From: Luteimicrobium subarcticum | Lineage (GTDB): Bacteria; Actinomycetota; Actinomycetes; Actinomycetales; Cellulomonadaceae | NCBI RefSeq assembly: GCF_002798015.1 | Contig: NZ_PGTZ01000006.1 | Span: 62,001-126,000, forward strand | DNA length: 64,000 nucleotides | Direction of reading: 5' to 3' | Shown: positions 9,184 to 17,540 of the stretch, in pieces | How positions within the stretch are numbered: position 1 is the stretch's first letter | Layout: each line of letters begins with the position of its first letter | The notes under the pieces: generated by a model | The model's input: only the letters and a program-made list of their open reading frames with translations | Databases searched by the model: none | What the model was told of the DNA's origin: nothing | Position numbers and translations under genes: made by a program

Positions 9184-9199
9184 TCGAACACCTGTTCGA
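9184..9199. promoter_or_regulatory. LexA-binding SOS box, perfect palindrome
   Basis: TCGAACACCTGTTCGA matches the actinobacterial/Gram-positive SOS consensus TCGAAC-N4-GTTCGA at every position. It lies 22 bases upstream of the HEPN gene start and about 40 bases before the divergent spermidine-synthase-like gene. LexA is encoded 8 kb away in this window. Repression of the HEPN-dinB operon is the likely role; control of the divergent gene is possible. Confidence 0.92.
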
Positions 9200-9238
9200 C
9201 CGATGTCAAGCCGCGCCGTGTTCGGAGAGACTGTGACC

Positions 9239-10210
9239 ATGAGCCGGAGCACGCGTCGCCGCACACCGGCACGACCAGGATCGCGCGGGGCACCGACACG
9301 GCGCGCCGCCGACCTCCCGACCGGACCGTTGCCGACCACGACGGGCACGGTCGAGCTCGTCCCCGACCCCGACCGCAACGCCGTGACCGTGCACGTCAAC
9401 GGCGTGCCGAGCTCGTACGTCGACCTCGACGACCCGGGCCTGCTGACGTTCGAGTACATGCAGCAGATGGCGGCCGTGATCGACGGCTCGGCGCCGCCCG
9501 GGCCCCTGCGCGCCGTCCACCTCGGCGCGGCGGGGTGCTCGCTGCCGCGCTGGGTCGAGCACAGCCGACCGGGCTCGACCCAGACCGCCGTCGACCTCGA
9601 CACGGAGCTGCTCGAGCGGGCCCGCGAGTGGTTCGACCTGCCGCGCGCACCCCGCCTGCGGCTGCGCCCGGGCGACGCCCGCGCGGTGCTCGCCACGCTC
9701 CGGGACGGGTCCGCCGACGTCGTGGTGCGGGACGTGTTCGCGGGCGACCGCACCCCGGACCACCTCACGACGACCGGCATGGCGCACGAGGTCTGGCGCG
9801 TCCTGACTCCGGACGGTCTCTACCTGGTGAACTGCGCCGACCGTCCCCCGCTCGCCCTGGCCCGCGCCGAGGTCGCGACGCTCCGGGCCGCCGGCGCGCG
9901 GGACGTCGTCATGATCGCCGAGCCCGCCGTCCTGCGCGGGCGGCGCTACGGCAACCTCGTCCTCGCCGCCCGGCCTCCGCGCCCTCCGGACGACGACGGG
10001 CAGCGGGCCGACGACGCACCGGTCCCCCTCGCCGACGACGCCGCCCTCGCACGCGCCCTGCGCACGCTCGCCGTCCCGGCCCGGGCGCTGGGCGGCGCCG
10101 AGCTCACGGCCTTCGCGGGAACGACACCCCCGCGGCACGACGAGCCCGCCGACCCGGCCACGCCCCCGCCGACGGAGGCCACCGCTGCCGCCGACACTGC
10201 GGCGCCCTGA
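9239..10210 (+). CDS. Spermidine-synthase-like methyltransferase-fold protein
   Basis: A 323-residue protein with a Rossmann core like spermidine synthase: AVHLGAAGCSLPRW (nucleotide loop), TAVDLDTELLERAREW, RPGDARAVLATL and VVRDVFAGDRTPDHL. Actinobacteria carry many such stand-alone relatives; without the conserved polyamine-site residues being checked, aminopropyl transfer should not be assumed. The N-terminus is basic and Arg-rich, and the C-terminus is a low-complexity Pro/Ala/Thr tail. ATG 9239 has GGAGAG about ten bases before it; GTG at 9233 is an alternative. Divergent from the SOS-controlled HEPN operon. Confidence 0.82.
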   Translation: MSRSTRRRTPARPGSRGAPTRRAADLPTGPLPTTTGTVELVPDPDRNAVTVHVNGVPSSYVDLDDPGLLTFEYMQQMAAVIDGSAPPGPLRAVHLGAAGCSLPRWVEHSRPGSTQTAVDLDTELLERAREWFDLPRAPRLRLRPGDARAVLATLRDGSADVVVRDVFAGDRTPDHLTTTGMAHEVWRVLTPDGLYLVNCADRPPLALARAEVATLRAAGARDVVMIAEPAVLRGRRYGNLVLAARPPRPPDDDGQRADDAPVPLADDAALARALRTLAVPARALGGAELTAFAGTTPPRHDEPADPATPPPTEATAAADTAAP

Positions 10211-10269
10211 CGTACTGGGTCCGTCCGACGCACCAGGACCGCTGACGCACGAGGACCCCTGACGCACGG

Positions 10270-10303
10270 ACGGCGCCGCACCCCCGACGGGATGCGGCGC
10301 CGT
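10270..10303. terminator. Bidirectional terminator hairpin
   Basis: ACGGCGCCGCA (10270-10280) pairs perfectly with TGCGGCGCCGT (10293-10303) around a 12-base loop. It lies between two convergent genes, the spermidine-synthase-like gene and the cold shock gene, so it can end transcripts from both sides. There is no T-run, which is common for hairpin terminators in GC-rich actinobacteria. Confidence 0.75.
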
Positions 10304-10332
10304 ACGACGTCGACGGGCCGGTGCCCGACGGG

Positions 10333-10536
10333 TCAGACCGGTCGGACGTTCTCGGCCTGCGGGCCCTTCGGACCCTGCGTGATCTCGAACTCGACGCGCT
10401 GCGCCTCGTCCAGACTGCGGTACCCCTGGGTGTCGATCGCCGAGTAGTGGACGAAGACGTCGGAGCCGCCGCCGTCCTGGGCGATGAACCCGTAGCCCTT
10501 CTCCGCGTTGAACCACTTCACAGAACCCTGCGCCAT
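10333..10536 (-). CDS. Cold shock protein (CspA family)
   Basis: A 67-residue single OB-fold RNA chaperone. RNP1 is KGYGFIAQ and RNP2 is DVFVHYSAI, both complete. The ATG at 10536 starts [14 protein letters not shown], the canonical N-terminus, with AAGAGG upstream; longer readings upstream are not protein-like. About 250 bases without a gene (10537-10789) precede it on the same strand, which would hold its promoter and a long leader, as is usual for cold shock genes. I did not find a clear -10/-35 pair there. Confidence 0.97.
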   Translation of the reverse strand: MAQGSVKWFNAEKGYGFIAQDGGGSDVFVHYSAIDTQGYRSLDEAQRVEFEITQGPKGPQAENVRPV

Positions 10537-10789
10537 GCTGCGTTCCTCTTGTCCTTCTGCCCTTCGAGGGACTTGCCGTGGGCCGGGCCCTTCACCCGAC
10601 CACCGTGCCGCGCCGAGGAGCGGGCACGGTCGCGCTCGGGAGCCTCCGTCGGCTCGGTCGAGCGGCGGGTCCGGTCCAGCAACTCGCTGCAACCCGGACA
10701 GTGTGGCACGGAGCGGACCCTTCGGCCATCGGCACGACGAGCGGGCTTTTCCGACAGGTCGGCGCCGCCCTGGCCCACCCGCCGACCGG

Positions 10790-11713
10790 TCACTCGCCCC
10801 CGTGCTGCTGGGCCAGGAAGCGCTCGAGCTCGGCGCCCAGCTCGTCGGCCGACGGCAGCCGCTCCTCCTGCGCCAGGAGGCTGCGCGCCTCGCTCTGCGC
10901 GAACGCGTCGTACTGCCGCTCCAGCCCCTCGACGAGCGCCGTCAGCTCGTCGGAACCGGCGACCTGCCGCGCGACCTCCGCGAGCGCCTCCTGCGACTCC
11001 TCGCTCACCTCGCCGCTCCAGAGGTCGAGCCCGGTCGCGCCCTCGAGGAGCGTGAGCCCGTGCATCGCACCCGGCGCGTACGGCGTCTGGGCGGCGTAGT
11101 GGGGCACGTGCACGGCGTGCCCGATCGCGTCGTGGCCGGAGCGCCCGAGCCGGTACTCGAGCAGGGCGGACGCGCTCGCGGGCACCTCGGCGCGGCCGAA
11201 CCACGCCGGCGCCGCGCCCACGAGGGCGTCGGACGTCCCGTGGACGGTCGCCGTCGCGGCGCGCGTGTGCGGGACGGCCATCGGGATCCCGTGGACCGTC
11301 GCCACGAGCGACACGCGCAGCTCGTCGACCACCTGCGTGACGGCCGCGACGAACCGCTCCCACTGCAGGTCGGGCTCCGCGCCGTGCAGGACGAGGAACG
11401 GCGACCCCTCGGCGTCGTGCAGGAGGTCGATCGCGAGCACGGGCTCGTCGTAGTCGGCCCAGCGCGACGCGTCGAAGGTCATGGTGGACCGCTTCGACCG
11501 GTAGTCGAGCAGCTGGTCGACGTCGAACGTGGCGACGCGGCGGCCACCGTGCTCCAGCAGGTGCTCGCGCACCCGGCGGCCGACCCCGCCCGCGTCGACG
11601 AAACCGTCGAGCAGGTGCACGAGCACGGGCCCGGTGCCCGGCGCGCGGCCGAGCTCCTCGGCCACCGTCGCACGGTCGATCTCGTAGATTCCTCGCGGGT
11701 CCAGTCCGGTCAT
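10790..11713 (-). CDS. PAC2 family protein
   Basis: A 307-residue protein of the PAC2 (proteasome assembly chaperone 2-like) family. Recognisable parts are [18 protein letters not shown] near the N-terminus, the [10 protein letters not shown] block and [24 protein letters not shown]. In actinobacteria these proteins are conserved and their role is unproven; some lie near proteasome genes, but none is seen here. The ATG at 11713 begins [13 protein letters not shown], a typical start. The gene is divergent from the HelD-type helicase, with 160 bases between. Confidence 0.88.
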   Translation of the reverse strand: MTGLDPRGIYEIDRATVAEELGRAPGTGPVLVHLLDGFVDAGGVGRRVREHLLEHGGRRVATFDVDQLLDYRSKRSTMTFDASRWADYDEPVLAIDLLHDAEGSPFLVLHGAEPDLQWERFVAAVTQVVDELRVSLVATVHGIPMAVPHTRAATATVHGTSDALVGAAPAWFGRAEVPASASALLEYRLGRSGHDAIGHAVHVPHYAAQTPYAPGAMHGLTLLEGATGLDLWSGEVSEESQEALAEVARQVAGSDELTALVEGLERQYDAFAQSEARSLLAQEERLPSADELGAELERFLAQQHGGE

Positions 11714-11873
11714 GACCGTCACAACGCACGACGGCGCCGGACGCTTCCCGATCGCGGGATACTGGATGGCCGTTCCCACGACCGGACCCTGTCGTCCGGC
11801 CGGGCGGGCGGCAGCCGTCATCGCGACGGCAACCACGAAGAACAGGTCAGGACGAGCAGGTCAGGAGGACCGC

Positions 11874-14120
11874 GTGCCGGGCAGCAGGCAGCACGAGCTG
11901 GACCACGAGCAGGGCGTGGTGGACATCTTGTACGCCCGGCTCGACGCGCTCCGCGCCGCGGCTCACGCGAGGCTGCGCGCCGTGCGCCGCGAGGGTCCGT
12001 CCGGATCACCGCAGAACCGCAGCGAGCGCGACGCCTTCGCGACGCTGTACGAGGACCGCGTGGCGCAGCTCGACGGCGTCGAGGAGCGGCTCGTGTTCGG
12101 ACGCCTCGACCTGCAGGACGGCACCACGCGGTACGTGGGCCGCATCGGGCTGACCGACGACGAGCACGTGTCGCTGCTCACCGACTGGCGCGCGCCCGCG
12201 GCGCAGTCCTTCTACCGGGCGACGGCAGCGCAGCCCGACGACGTGCGCCGGCGGCGCCATCTCGTGACCCGGGCGCGGACGGTGCGCTCGGTCGAGGACG
12301 AGGTCCTCGACCTGCGGAGCACCGACCACGAGACGGCAGGCCTGTCGGGCGAGGGCGCCCTTCTCGCGTCGCTGTCGGCGGGGCGGACCGCGCGCATGCA
12401 CGACATCGTCGCGACGATCCAGCGCGAGCAGGACGAGATCATCCGCTCCCCGCTCGCGGGCGCCCTCGTCGTGCAGGGTGGGCCCGGGACGGGCAAGACG
12501 GCCGTCGCGCTGCACCGCACGGCCTACCTGCTGTACGCGCACCGCCGCCAGCTCGAGCGCTCCGGCGTCCTCGTCGTCGGCCCGAGCCGGTCCTTCCTGC
12601 GCTACATCGACCAGGTGCTCCCGTCGCTCGGCGAGACGGGTGTCGTGAGCTCGACGATCGGTGACCTGCTCCCGGGCGTCACGGCGACCGCCGTCGAGGA
12701 CCCCGCGGTGACGGGGGTCAAGGGTCGCGCCGTCTGGAAGGACGTCGTGGCGCGCGCCGTGCGCGCCCGGCAGCGCGTGCCCGCGCAGGACGTCACCGTG
12801 CGGCTCGACGGGCACGTCCTGACGATCCGGCGGTCCGACGTCCGGGACGCGCAGGGGCGTGCCCGCCGCGCGCACCGGCCGCACAACGAGGCCCGTGGGG
12901 TGTTCGTCAAGGAGATGCTGCGGCGGCTCGCCGACCAGTACGCGGCCGCGGCGGGGCTCGAGCCGGGCGAGGTCGGGCACGACGTCCTCGAGGACCTGCG
13001 CGCCCACCGCGACGTGCGCGTGACGCTGAACCTCGCCTGGCTGCCCATCACCCCGCAGCGGCTCGTCGAGGACCTGTGGACCAAGCCGCACCGGCTCGCG
13101 GAGGCCGCGCCGGAGCTCACCGCGGCCGACCGCGCGCTGCTCGCGCGCCCCGCCGGTGCTCCCTGGACGGACGCCGACGTCCCGCTGCTCGACGAGGCCG
13201 CGGAGCTGCTCGGCGAGGACGACCAGCTCCGCCGGGCCGAGGAGCGTGCCGCGGCCGAGCAGCGCGCCGCCGACCTGGAGTACGCGCGCCAGGTCCTGAC
13301 GTCCTCGGGTGCCGGCGGGGGCATGGTCGACGCCGAGACGCTCGTCGGCCGGTTCACGGACGGCGGCCCGCGGCTCACCACGGCGGAGCGCGCCGCGACG
13401 GACCGACGGTGGGCGTACGGGCACGTCGTCGTCGACGAGGCGCAGGAGCTGTCGGCCATGGCGTGGCGCATGCTGCTGCGCCGCTGCCCGACCCGGTCCT
13501 TCACGATCGTCGGCGACGTCGCGCAGACCTCGTCGCCGGCGGGCACCCGGTCGTGGGCCCGGACGCTGCGGCCCGTGTTCCGCGACGCGTGGCACGTCGC
13601 CGAGCTGACGGTGAACTACCGCACGCCGGCCGAGGTGGCGCGCGCCGGGCTGCGCGTCGCGCGGGCTGCAGGCCTGCCGACGTCGACGCTCGAGTCGGCG
13701 CGCGAGGTCGGTGGCTCGCTCGTCCTGCGCCACGTGGCCGCCGGGACGGTCGTGACGGCGGCCGCCTCGGCCGCGGACGAGCTCGCGCTCGAGCTCGTCG
13801 GGGACGAGGGAGGTCGCGTCGCCGTCGTCACGACGCGGGAGCGCGTCGGGGCGGTGCACGAGGCGGTCGTGGCGAGCCTCGCGCGCACCCGAGGTCCGGG
13901 CGTCGCCGACGCCCTGACGGGCGGGCCCGAGGCCCGCGTCGTCGTGCTCGACCCGGTCGCCGTGAAGGGGCTCGAGTTCGACGCCGTCGTGCTCGTCGAG
14001 CCGGACGAGATCCTCGCGGGGACCTCGGGGGCGTCCGACCTGTACGTCGCGATGACCCGCCCGACGCAGCGTCTCGTGGTCGTGCACGAGCGGGCCCTGC
14101 CGCCCGGGCTGTCCGACTGA
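11874..14120 (+). CDS. HelD-type superfamily 1 helicase
   Basis: A 748-residue UvrD/Rep-like ATPase. Walker A is GGPGTGKTAVALHR, motif II is VVVDEAQELS, and a late motif reads VKGLEFDAVVLVEP. The N-terminal part (from about residue 5) begins HELDHEQGVVDILYARLDALR, the helical arm typical of HelD, which binds RNA polymerase and frees it from stalled complexes; some actinobacterial versions (HelR) protect against rifamycins. GTG 11874 has a perfect AGGAGGA four bases upstream. A rifamycin-associated promoter element was not found. The motor core is certain; the HelD assignment rests on the N-terminal arm. Confidence 0.87.
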   Translation: MPGSRQHELDHEQGVVDILYARLDALRAAAHARLRAVRREGPSGSPQNRSERDAFATLYEDRVAQLDGVEERLVFGRLDLQDGTTRYVGRIGLTDDEHVSLLTDWRAPAAQSFYRATAAQPDDVRRRRHLVTRARTVRSVEDEVLDLRSTDHETAGLSGEGALLASLSAGRTARMHDIVATIQREQDEIIRSPLAGALVVQGGPGTGKTAVALHRTAYLLYAHRRQLERSGVLVVGPSRSFLRYIDQVLPSLGETGVVSSTIGDLLPGVTATAVEDPAVTGVKGRAVWKDVVARAVRARQRVPAQDVTVRLDGHVLTIRRSDVRDAQGRARRAHRPHNEARGVFVKEMLRRLADQYAAAAGLEPGEVGHDVLEDLRAHRDVRVTLNLAWLPITPQRLVEDLWTKPHRLAEAAPELTAADRALLARPAGAPWTDADVPLLDEAAELLGEDDQLRRAEERAAAEQRAADLEYARQVLTSSGAGGGMVDAETLVGRFTDGGPRLTTAERAATDRRWAYGHVVVDEAQELSAMAWRMLLRRCPTRSFTIVGDVAQTSSPAGTRSWARTLRPVFRDAWHVAELTVNYRTPAEVARAGLRVARAAGLPTSTLESAREVGGSLVLRHVAAGTVVTAAASAADELALELVGDEGGRVAVVTTRERVGAVHEAVVASLARTRGPGVADALTGGPEARVVVLDPVAVKGLEFDAVVLVEPDEILAGTSGASDLYVAMTRPTQRLVVVHERALPPGLSD

Positions 14121-14145
14121 CCGTCCGGACGGACTGTCCGACTGA
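14109..14145. repeat. 12-base direct repeat flanking a 12-base palindrome
   Basis: CTGTCCGACTGA occurs at 14109-14120, including the helicase stop codon, and again at 14134-14145. Between them is the perfect palindrome CCGTCCGGACGG (14121-14132). It lies between the helicase and serA. It may be a weak terminator or a small duplication. Confidence 0.6.
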
Positions 14146-14191
14146 CGAAACTCGTTTGGTCGCCAGGCGGGACAGGGCGCACCATGGACGC

Positions 14192-15391
14192 GTGCAGCGA
14201 GCCCTCCTCCTCGAGAACCTTCATCCTCACGCCCGGACGGCCCTCGAGGCGGCCGGCTTCGAGGTCGTGACCCGCACCGGCGCCATGGACGAGTCCGAGC
14301 TGATCGACGCCCTCCAGGGCGTCCAGCTGCTCGGCATCCGCTCCAAGACGAACGTGACCGAGCACGTCGTGCGCAACGCGCCCGACCTGGTCGCCGTCGG
14401 CGCGTTCTGCATCGGGACCAACCAGATCGACCTGCAGGCCGCAGCGTCCCTGGGCGTCGCGACGTTCAACGCGCCGTTCCAGAACACGCGGTCGGTCGTC
14501 GAGATCGCCCTCGCCGAGATCATCGCCCTGACCCGGCGCCTCACCGAGCGCGACAAGGCGCTCCACGCCGGGGTGTGGGACAAGTCGGCCGACGGCGCGC
14601 ACGAGGTGCGCGGCCGCACGCTCGGCATCATCGGCTACGGCAACATCGGCACGCAGCTGTCCGTCGTCGCCGAGAGCCTCGGCATGGCCGTCGTGTTCTA
14701 CGACACCGCCGAGAAGCTGGCCCTCGGCAACGCCCGGCGCATGGACAGCCTCGAGGAGCTCCTCGAGATCGCGGACGTCGTGACGCTCCACGTCGACGGC
14801 CGCGCCGGCAACGCCGGCCTCTTCGGCGAGAAGGAGCTCGCGCGGATGAAGCCCGGCGCGATCTTCCTCAACCTCTCGCGCGGGTTCGTCGTCGACACCG
14901 CGGCGCTCAAGGAGGCGATCACGTCCGGTCACCTCGGCGGGGCGGCCGTCGACGTCTTCCCACAGGAGCCGAAGCGACGCGGCGACGCGTTCGAGTCGGA
15001 CCTGCGCGGCCTGCCGAACGTCATCCTCACCCCGCACATCGGCGGCTCGACCGAGGAGGCGCAGGAGGCGATCGGTCAGTTCGTCTCGGCGAAGCTGCGC
15101 GACTACGTCGCGACCGGCTCGACGACGCTCAGCGTCAACGTGCCGAACCTGGCGCTCGAGCACGGCACGGGCATGACGCGCATCGCGCACCTGCACCGCA
15201 ACACCCCCGGCGTGCTCGCGGCCGTCAACAACACGCTCGCCTCGCACGGCGTCAACATCGAGGGCCAGCTCCTCGCGACGCGCGGCGAGCTCGGGTACGT
15301 GGTCACCGACGCCGGCGCCGCCCTCGGCCCGGACGTCGTGGCCGAGCTCGCAGCCATGGAGCAGACCGTCCGGCTGCGCGTCATCGGCTGA
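14192..15391 (+). CDS. serA: D-3-phosphoglycerate dehydrogenase
   Basis: Catalyses the first step of serine synthesis, oxidising 3-phosphoglycerate with NAD. The 399-residue protein is the short, E. coli-type form: substrate domain, NAD fold with LGIIGYGNIGTQLS, catalytic Arg in FLNLSRGFVVD, Glu in the DVFPQEPK region, His in TPHIGGS, and a C-terminal ACT regulatory domain starting near HLHRNTPGVLA. The ACT domain suggests feedback control by serine. GTG 14192 (VQRALLLEN) matches the family N-terminus, although the ribosome site is poor. A strong hairpin follows the gene. Confidence 0.95.
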   Translation: MQRALLLENLHPHARTALEAAGFEVVTRTGAMDESELIDALQGVQLLGIRSKTNVTEHVVRNAPDLVAVGAFCIGTNQIDLQAAASLGVATFNAPFQNTRSVVEIALAEIIALTRRLTERDKALHAGVWDKSADGAHEVRGRTLGIIGYGNIGTQLSVVAESLGMAVVFYDTAEKLALGNARRMDSLEELLEIADVVTLHVDGRAGNAGLFGEKELARMKPGAIFLNLSRGFVVDTAALKEAITSGHLGGAAVDVFPQEPKRRGDAFESDLRGLPNVILTPHIGGSTEEAQEAIGQFVSAKLRDYVATGSTTLSVNVPNLALEHGTGMTRIAHLHRNTPGVLAAVNNTLASHGVNIEGQLLATRGELGYVVTDAGAALGPDVVAELAAMEQTVRLRVIG

Positions 15392-15451
15392 CGGGCGACG
15401 CGATCCGACCCATCCCTGGGCCGGCCACCGGAACGCCACCGACACCCTGCC

Positions 15452-15477
15452 CCGCCCCGGCGCGCCCGCCGGGGCGG
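15452..15477 (+). terminator. serA terminator hairpin
   Basis: CCGCCCCGGCG and CGCCGGGGCGG form a perfect 11-base stem with a four-base loop. Outer arms GCCACCGG (15424-15431) and CCGGTGGC (15478-15485) can pair too, giving a nested structure. It lies 60 bases after the serA stop and just before the next gene, so it would insulate the two. Confidence 0.75.
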
Positions 15478-15497
15478 CCGGTGGCACGATCGGCAAC

Positions 15498-15908
15498 ATG
15501 ACCGGATACACGACGGACTCCGTGACCGAGCTCGACGACCGGCAGTGCCGCGAGCTGCTCGCCGCACGCACCATCGCCCGGCTGGCGGTCAGCTTCCACG
15601 ACGACATCGAGATCTACCCCGTCAACTACACCGCCGCGAACGACGCCATCTGGATCCGCACGGCGCCGGGCACCAAGCTCGCCACGCTGACCGTGCAGCA
15701 CCGCGTGGCGATCGAGATCGACGGCTCCGACGCCGACGGCATGTGGAGCGTCGTCGTCAAGGGCGACGCCGAGGTGGTCGAGGACGAGGCCGTCCTGGCC
15801 TGGGCCGACGAGGGCGGGCCGAAGCCCTACGTCGCCGAGGGCAAGGACGTGGTCGTCCGGATCGGCATCGGGCGCATCACCGGCCGCAAGCTGGTCCGTC
15901 CGGTCTGA
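15498..15908 (+). CDS. Pyridoxamine 5'-phosphate oxidase-like flavin protein
   Basis: A 136-residue single-domain protein of the PNPOx-like split-barrel family (also called MSMEG-type flavin/deazaflavin-binding proteins). The barrel begins CRELLAARTIARLAVSFHDD and contains YPVNYTAANDAIWIRT and VVVKGDAEVV. These proteins bind FMN or F420 and reduce varied substrates; the true substrate cannot be read from sequence. It lies between two terminator hairpins, so it is probably transcribed alone. Confidence 0.85.
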   Translation: MTGYTTDSVTELDDRQCRELLAARTIARLAVSFHDDIEIYPVNYTAANDAIWIRTAPGTKLATLTVQHRVAIEIDGSDADGMWSVVVKGDAEVVEDEAVLAWADEGGPKPYVAEGKDVVVRIGIGRITGRKLVRPV

Positions 15909-15940
15909 CACCGCGGTCCACCCTGAGCTCGGGCGCGCTC

Positions 15941-15966
15941 CGGTGCGGTGCCGCCGCACCGCACCG
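15941..15966. terminator. Bidirectional terminator hairpin
   Basis: CGGTGCGGTGC (15941-15951) pairs perfectly with GCACCGCACCG (15956-15966) across a four-base loop. It lies between the convergent PNPOx-like and DUF5302 genes, 32 bases past the first and 15 bases past the second. Confidence 0.8.
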
Positions 15967-15981
15967 CCGGATCGCGCCGGC

Positions 15982-16197
15982 TCAGCCGGACTTGCGGCGG
16001 AAGTCGCGCCGGGCGGGCCCCTGGTTCTCCGACCCGTGGACGGCGCCGGTGTTCACCGCCGACGACGCCGACGCGTGGTGTGCCGCGTTCTTCCGGTCGA
16101 GCGCCTCCTTGAACCGTGCCTTCACGTCGTCCGCCGCTGCGGGTTCGACAGCATCCTGGTCCGGCGTCTCGTCGCGGCCCTTCGTCGTGTCGCTCAT
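15982..16197 (-). CDS. DUF5302 protein
   Basis: A 71-residue, highly charged protein with no membrane segment. It has the DUF5302 pattern: MSDTTKG start, DVKARFKEALDRKNAAHHAS in the middle and a basic end FRRKSG. These small actinobacterial proteins have no known function; their composition suggests a mostly disordered protein. The gene lies downstream of nrdR on the same strand but beyond the nrdR hairpin, so it probably has its own promoter. Confidence 0.85.
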   Translation of the reverse strand: MSDTTKGRDETPDQDAVEPAAADDVKARFKEALDRKNAAHHASASSAVNTGAVHGSENQGPARRDFRRKSG

Positions 16198-16288
16198 GTC
16201 GCGGCTCCGTCCTTCTCGTCGCGGTTCCCTGTCGTCGGCGCCGTCCGGCACCGACCTCCACCCTGCCCGTTCGCCCGGGTCGCCGCAC

Positions 16289-16315
16289 CCTGCCGCACCG
16301 TGACGGTGCGGCAGG
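16289..16315 (-). terminator. nrdR terminator hairpin
   Basis: CCTGCCGCACC and GGTGCGGCAGG form a perfect 11-base stem around GTGAC, 37 bases beyond the nrdR stop in the direction of transcription. It separates nrdR from the DUF5302 gene. Confidence 0.75.
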
Positions 16316-16351
16316 AGCGGACGCACCCGGACGCCCGGGCAAGAAGTCTCC

Positions 16352-16837
16352 TCAGTCGTCCGCGGTCTCCGTGACCGGCTCGCCGCGCCGCTCGCGGTCG
16401 CCCCGCAGCGACTCGATCGCGGACTCGAAGTCCTCGAGCGACTCGAACGCCTGGTACACGGACGCGTACCGCAGGTACGCCACCTCGTCGAGCTCGCGCA
16501 ACGGGCCGAGGATCGCCAGGCCGATGTCATAGGCGTCGAGCTCAGCGGTGCCCGACGCCCGCAGGGTCTCCTCGACCCGCTGCGCCAGCAGTGCGAGGTC
16601 GTCCCCCGACACCGGGCGGCCCTGGCACGCCTTGCGCACGCCCGCCACGACCTTGTCCCGGCTGAAAGGCTCTGTCGCCCCTGAACGCTTCACGACCGAG
16701 AGGCTCGCCGTCTCGATCGTCGTGAACCGCCGGCCGCACTCGGGGCACTGACGACGGCGCCTGATGGACGCACCGTCGTCGGACGTCCGTGAGTCCACCA
16801 CCCGCGAGTCGGGGTGGCGGCAGAACGGGCAGTGCAT
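16352..16837 (-). CDS. nrdR: Transcriptional repressor NrdR
   Basis: NrdR represses ribonucleotide reductase genes, sensing ATP/dATP. The 161-residue protein has the N-terminal zinc ribbon MHCPFC...CPECGRRF with four Cys, then the ATP-cone domain ([16 protein letters not shown] onward). The ATG at 16837 gives the standard start [17 protein letters not shown]; a longer reading to 16873 lacks family similarity. Placement beside lexA and the LysM gene is conserved in actinobacteria. No ribonucleotide reductase gene is in the window. Confidence 0.97.
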   Translation of the reverse strand: MHCPFCRHPDSRVVDSRTSDDGASIRRRRQCPECGRRFTTIETASLSVVKRSGATEPFSRDKVVAGVRKACQGRPVSGDDLALLAQRVEETLRASGTAELDAYDIGLAILGPLRELDEVAYLRYASVYQAFESLEDFESAIESLRGDRERRGEPVTETADD

Positions 16838-16949
16838 GACGGCTCCTCGGAAGTGGCGCGGGGACGCCCTCAACCTAGGTGCGCGTCAAGGCCGCTCGCA
16901 ACCAGGCGCACCGCCTCGTGCGGACGCGACCGCGCGCCCGTGCACGCGA

Positions 16950-17354
16950 TCAGCCGCGGTGGGCGGGGACCAGGAGCACCTGCCCGACGGTGAGGTCACC
17001 GGACTCGAGGCGGTTGATCCGCATGAGCTCGGCGACGACGTCGCGAGGGTCCTCGCCCGGGCGGGCGACCGATCGCGCGACGGCCCAGAGCGTGTCACCC
17101 GGGACGACCGCGTGACGCACCACCTCGATGCCCGCGTGCGGACGCTCGGCGGTCGCGGTGCTCGTGACCCAGGCGCCACCGAGCCCGAGGGCGAGCACGA
17201 GAGCGAACAGCACGCCCCGGCCGCGGCGCGTGAGGCGCAGCTCCGGCGCGACGCCTCGGGCACCCGGTCGCCGCACCGCGCAGGCGGACTGCGCGGCGGG
17301 CTGTGCGATGAGCGACGGACGAGCCGGGTGGTGCTGCAGTGCCAGGGTGCTCAT
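16950..17354 (-). CDS. SOS-linked LysM membrane protein, likely cell division suppressor
   Basis: A 134-residue protein: about 45 cytoplasmic residues, one membrane helix (about 48-66), then an external LysM domain (HAVVPGDTLWAVAR to VGQVLLVPAH), which binds peptidoglycan. The ATG at 17354 has GGGAGAT upstream; a longer reading would begin inside an SOS box. It is divergent from lexA with SOS boxes between. Bacillus YneA and Mycobacterium ChiZ (Rv2719c) have the same layout and position and delay division during DNA damage. The same role here is inference from architecture and context. Confidence 0.85.
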   Translation of the reverse strand: MSTLALQHHPARPSLIAQPAAQSACAVRRPGARGVAPELRLTRRGRGVLFALVLALGLGGAWVTSTATAERPHAGIEVVRHAVVPGDTLWAVARSVARPGEDPRDVVAELMRINRLESGDLTVGQVLLVPAHRG

Positions 17355-17387
17355 GATGATCTCCCAGTTGGCTCGGGCGGACCGAAG

Positions 17388-17403
17388 TCGAACAGGTGTT
17401 CGT
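17388..17403. promoter_or_regulatory. SOS box 1 of the lexA/LysM intergenic region
   Basis: TCGAACAGGTGTTCGT matches TCGAAC-N4-GTTCGA except for the last base. It lies 34 bases upstream of the LysM gene start and probably controls that gene. Confidence 0.85.
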
Positions 17404-17418
17404 CGAACGTCTGTACGA
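17403..17418. promoter_or_regulatory. SOS box 2 of the lexA/LysM intergenic region
   Basis: TCGAACGTCTGTACGA has one mismatch (GTACGA for GTTCGA). It shares one base with box 1, so two LexA dimers would sit side by side. Confidence 0.75.
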
Positions 17419-17455
17419 TTTCTAGCACGAGGCGCCGACACGCGTCCAGCATCTG

Positions 17456-17471
17456 TCGAACAGATGTTTGA
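17456..17471. promoter_or_regulatory. SOS box 3, lexA proximal
   Basis: TCGAACAGATGTTTGA has one mismatch (GTTTGA). It lies 70 bases before the lexA start and 38 bases from box 2. It is the likely autoregulatory site of lexA. Confidence 0.82.
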
Positions 17472-17540
17472 AACAGCACGTCAGGTGGCCTACGGTGGAC
17501 CCAGCGACGGCGGGCGTCGCGGCGGACGGGGAGGCACTCG

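Noticed and set aside
9203-9238. Earlier in-frame ATG for the spermidine-synthase-like gene
   Set aside because: It lies next to the SOS box without a ribosome site, whereas ATG 9239 has GGAGAG.
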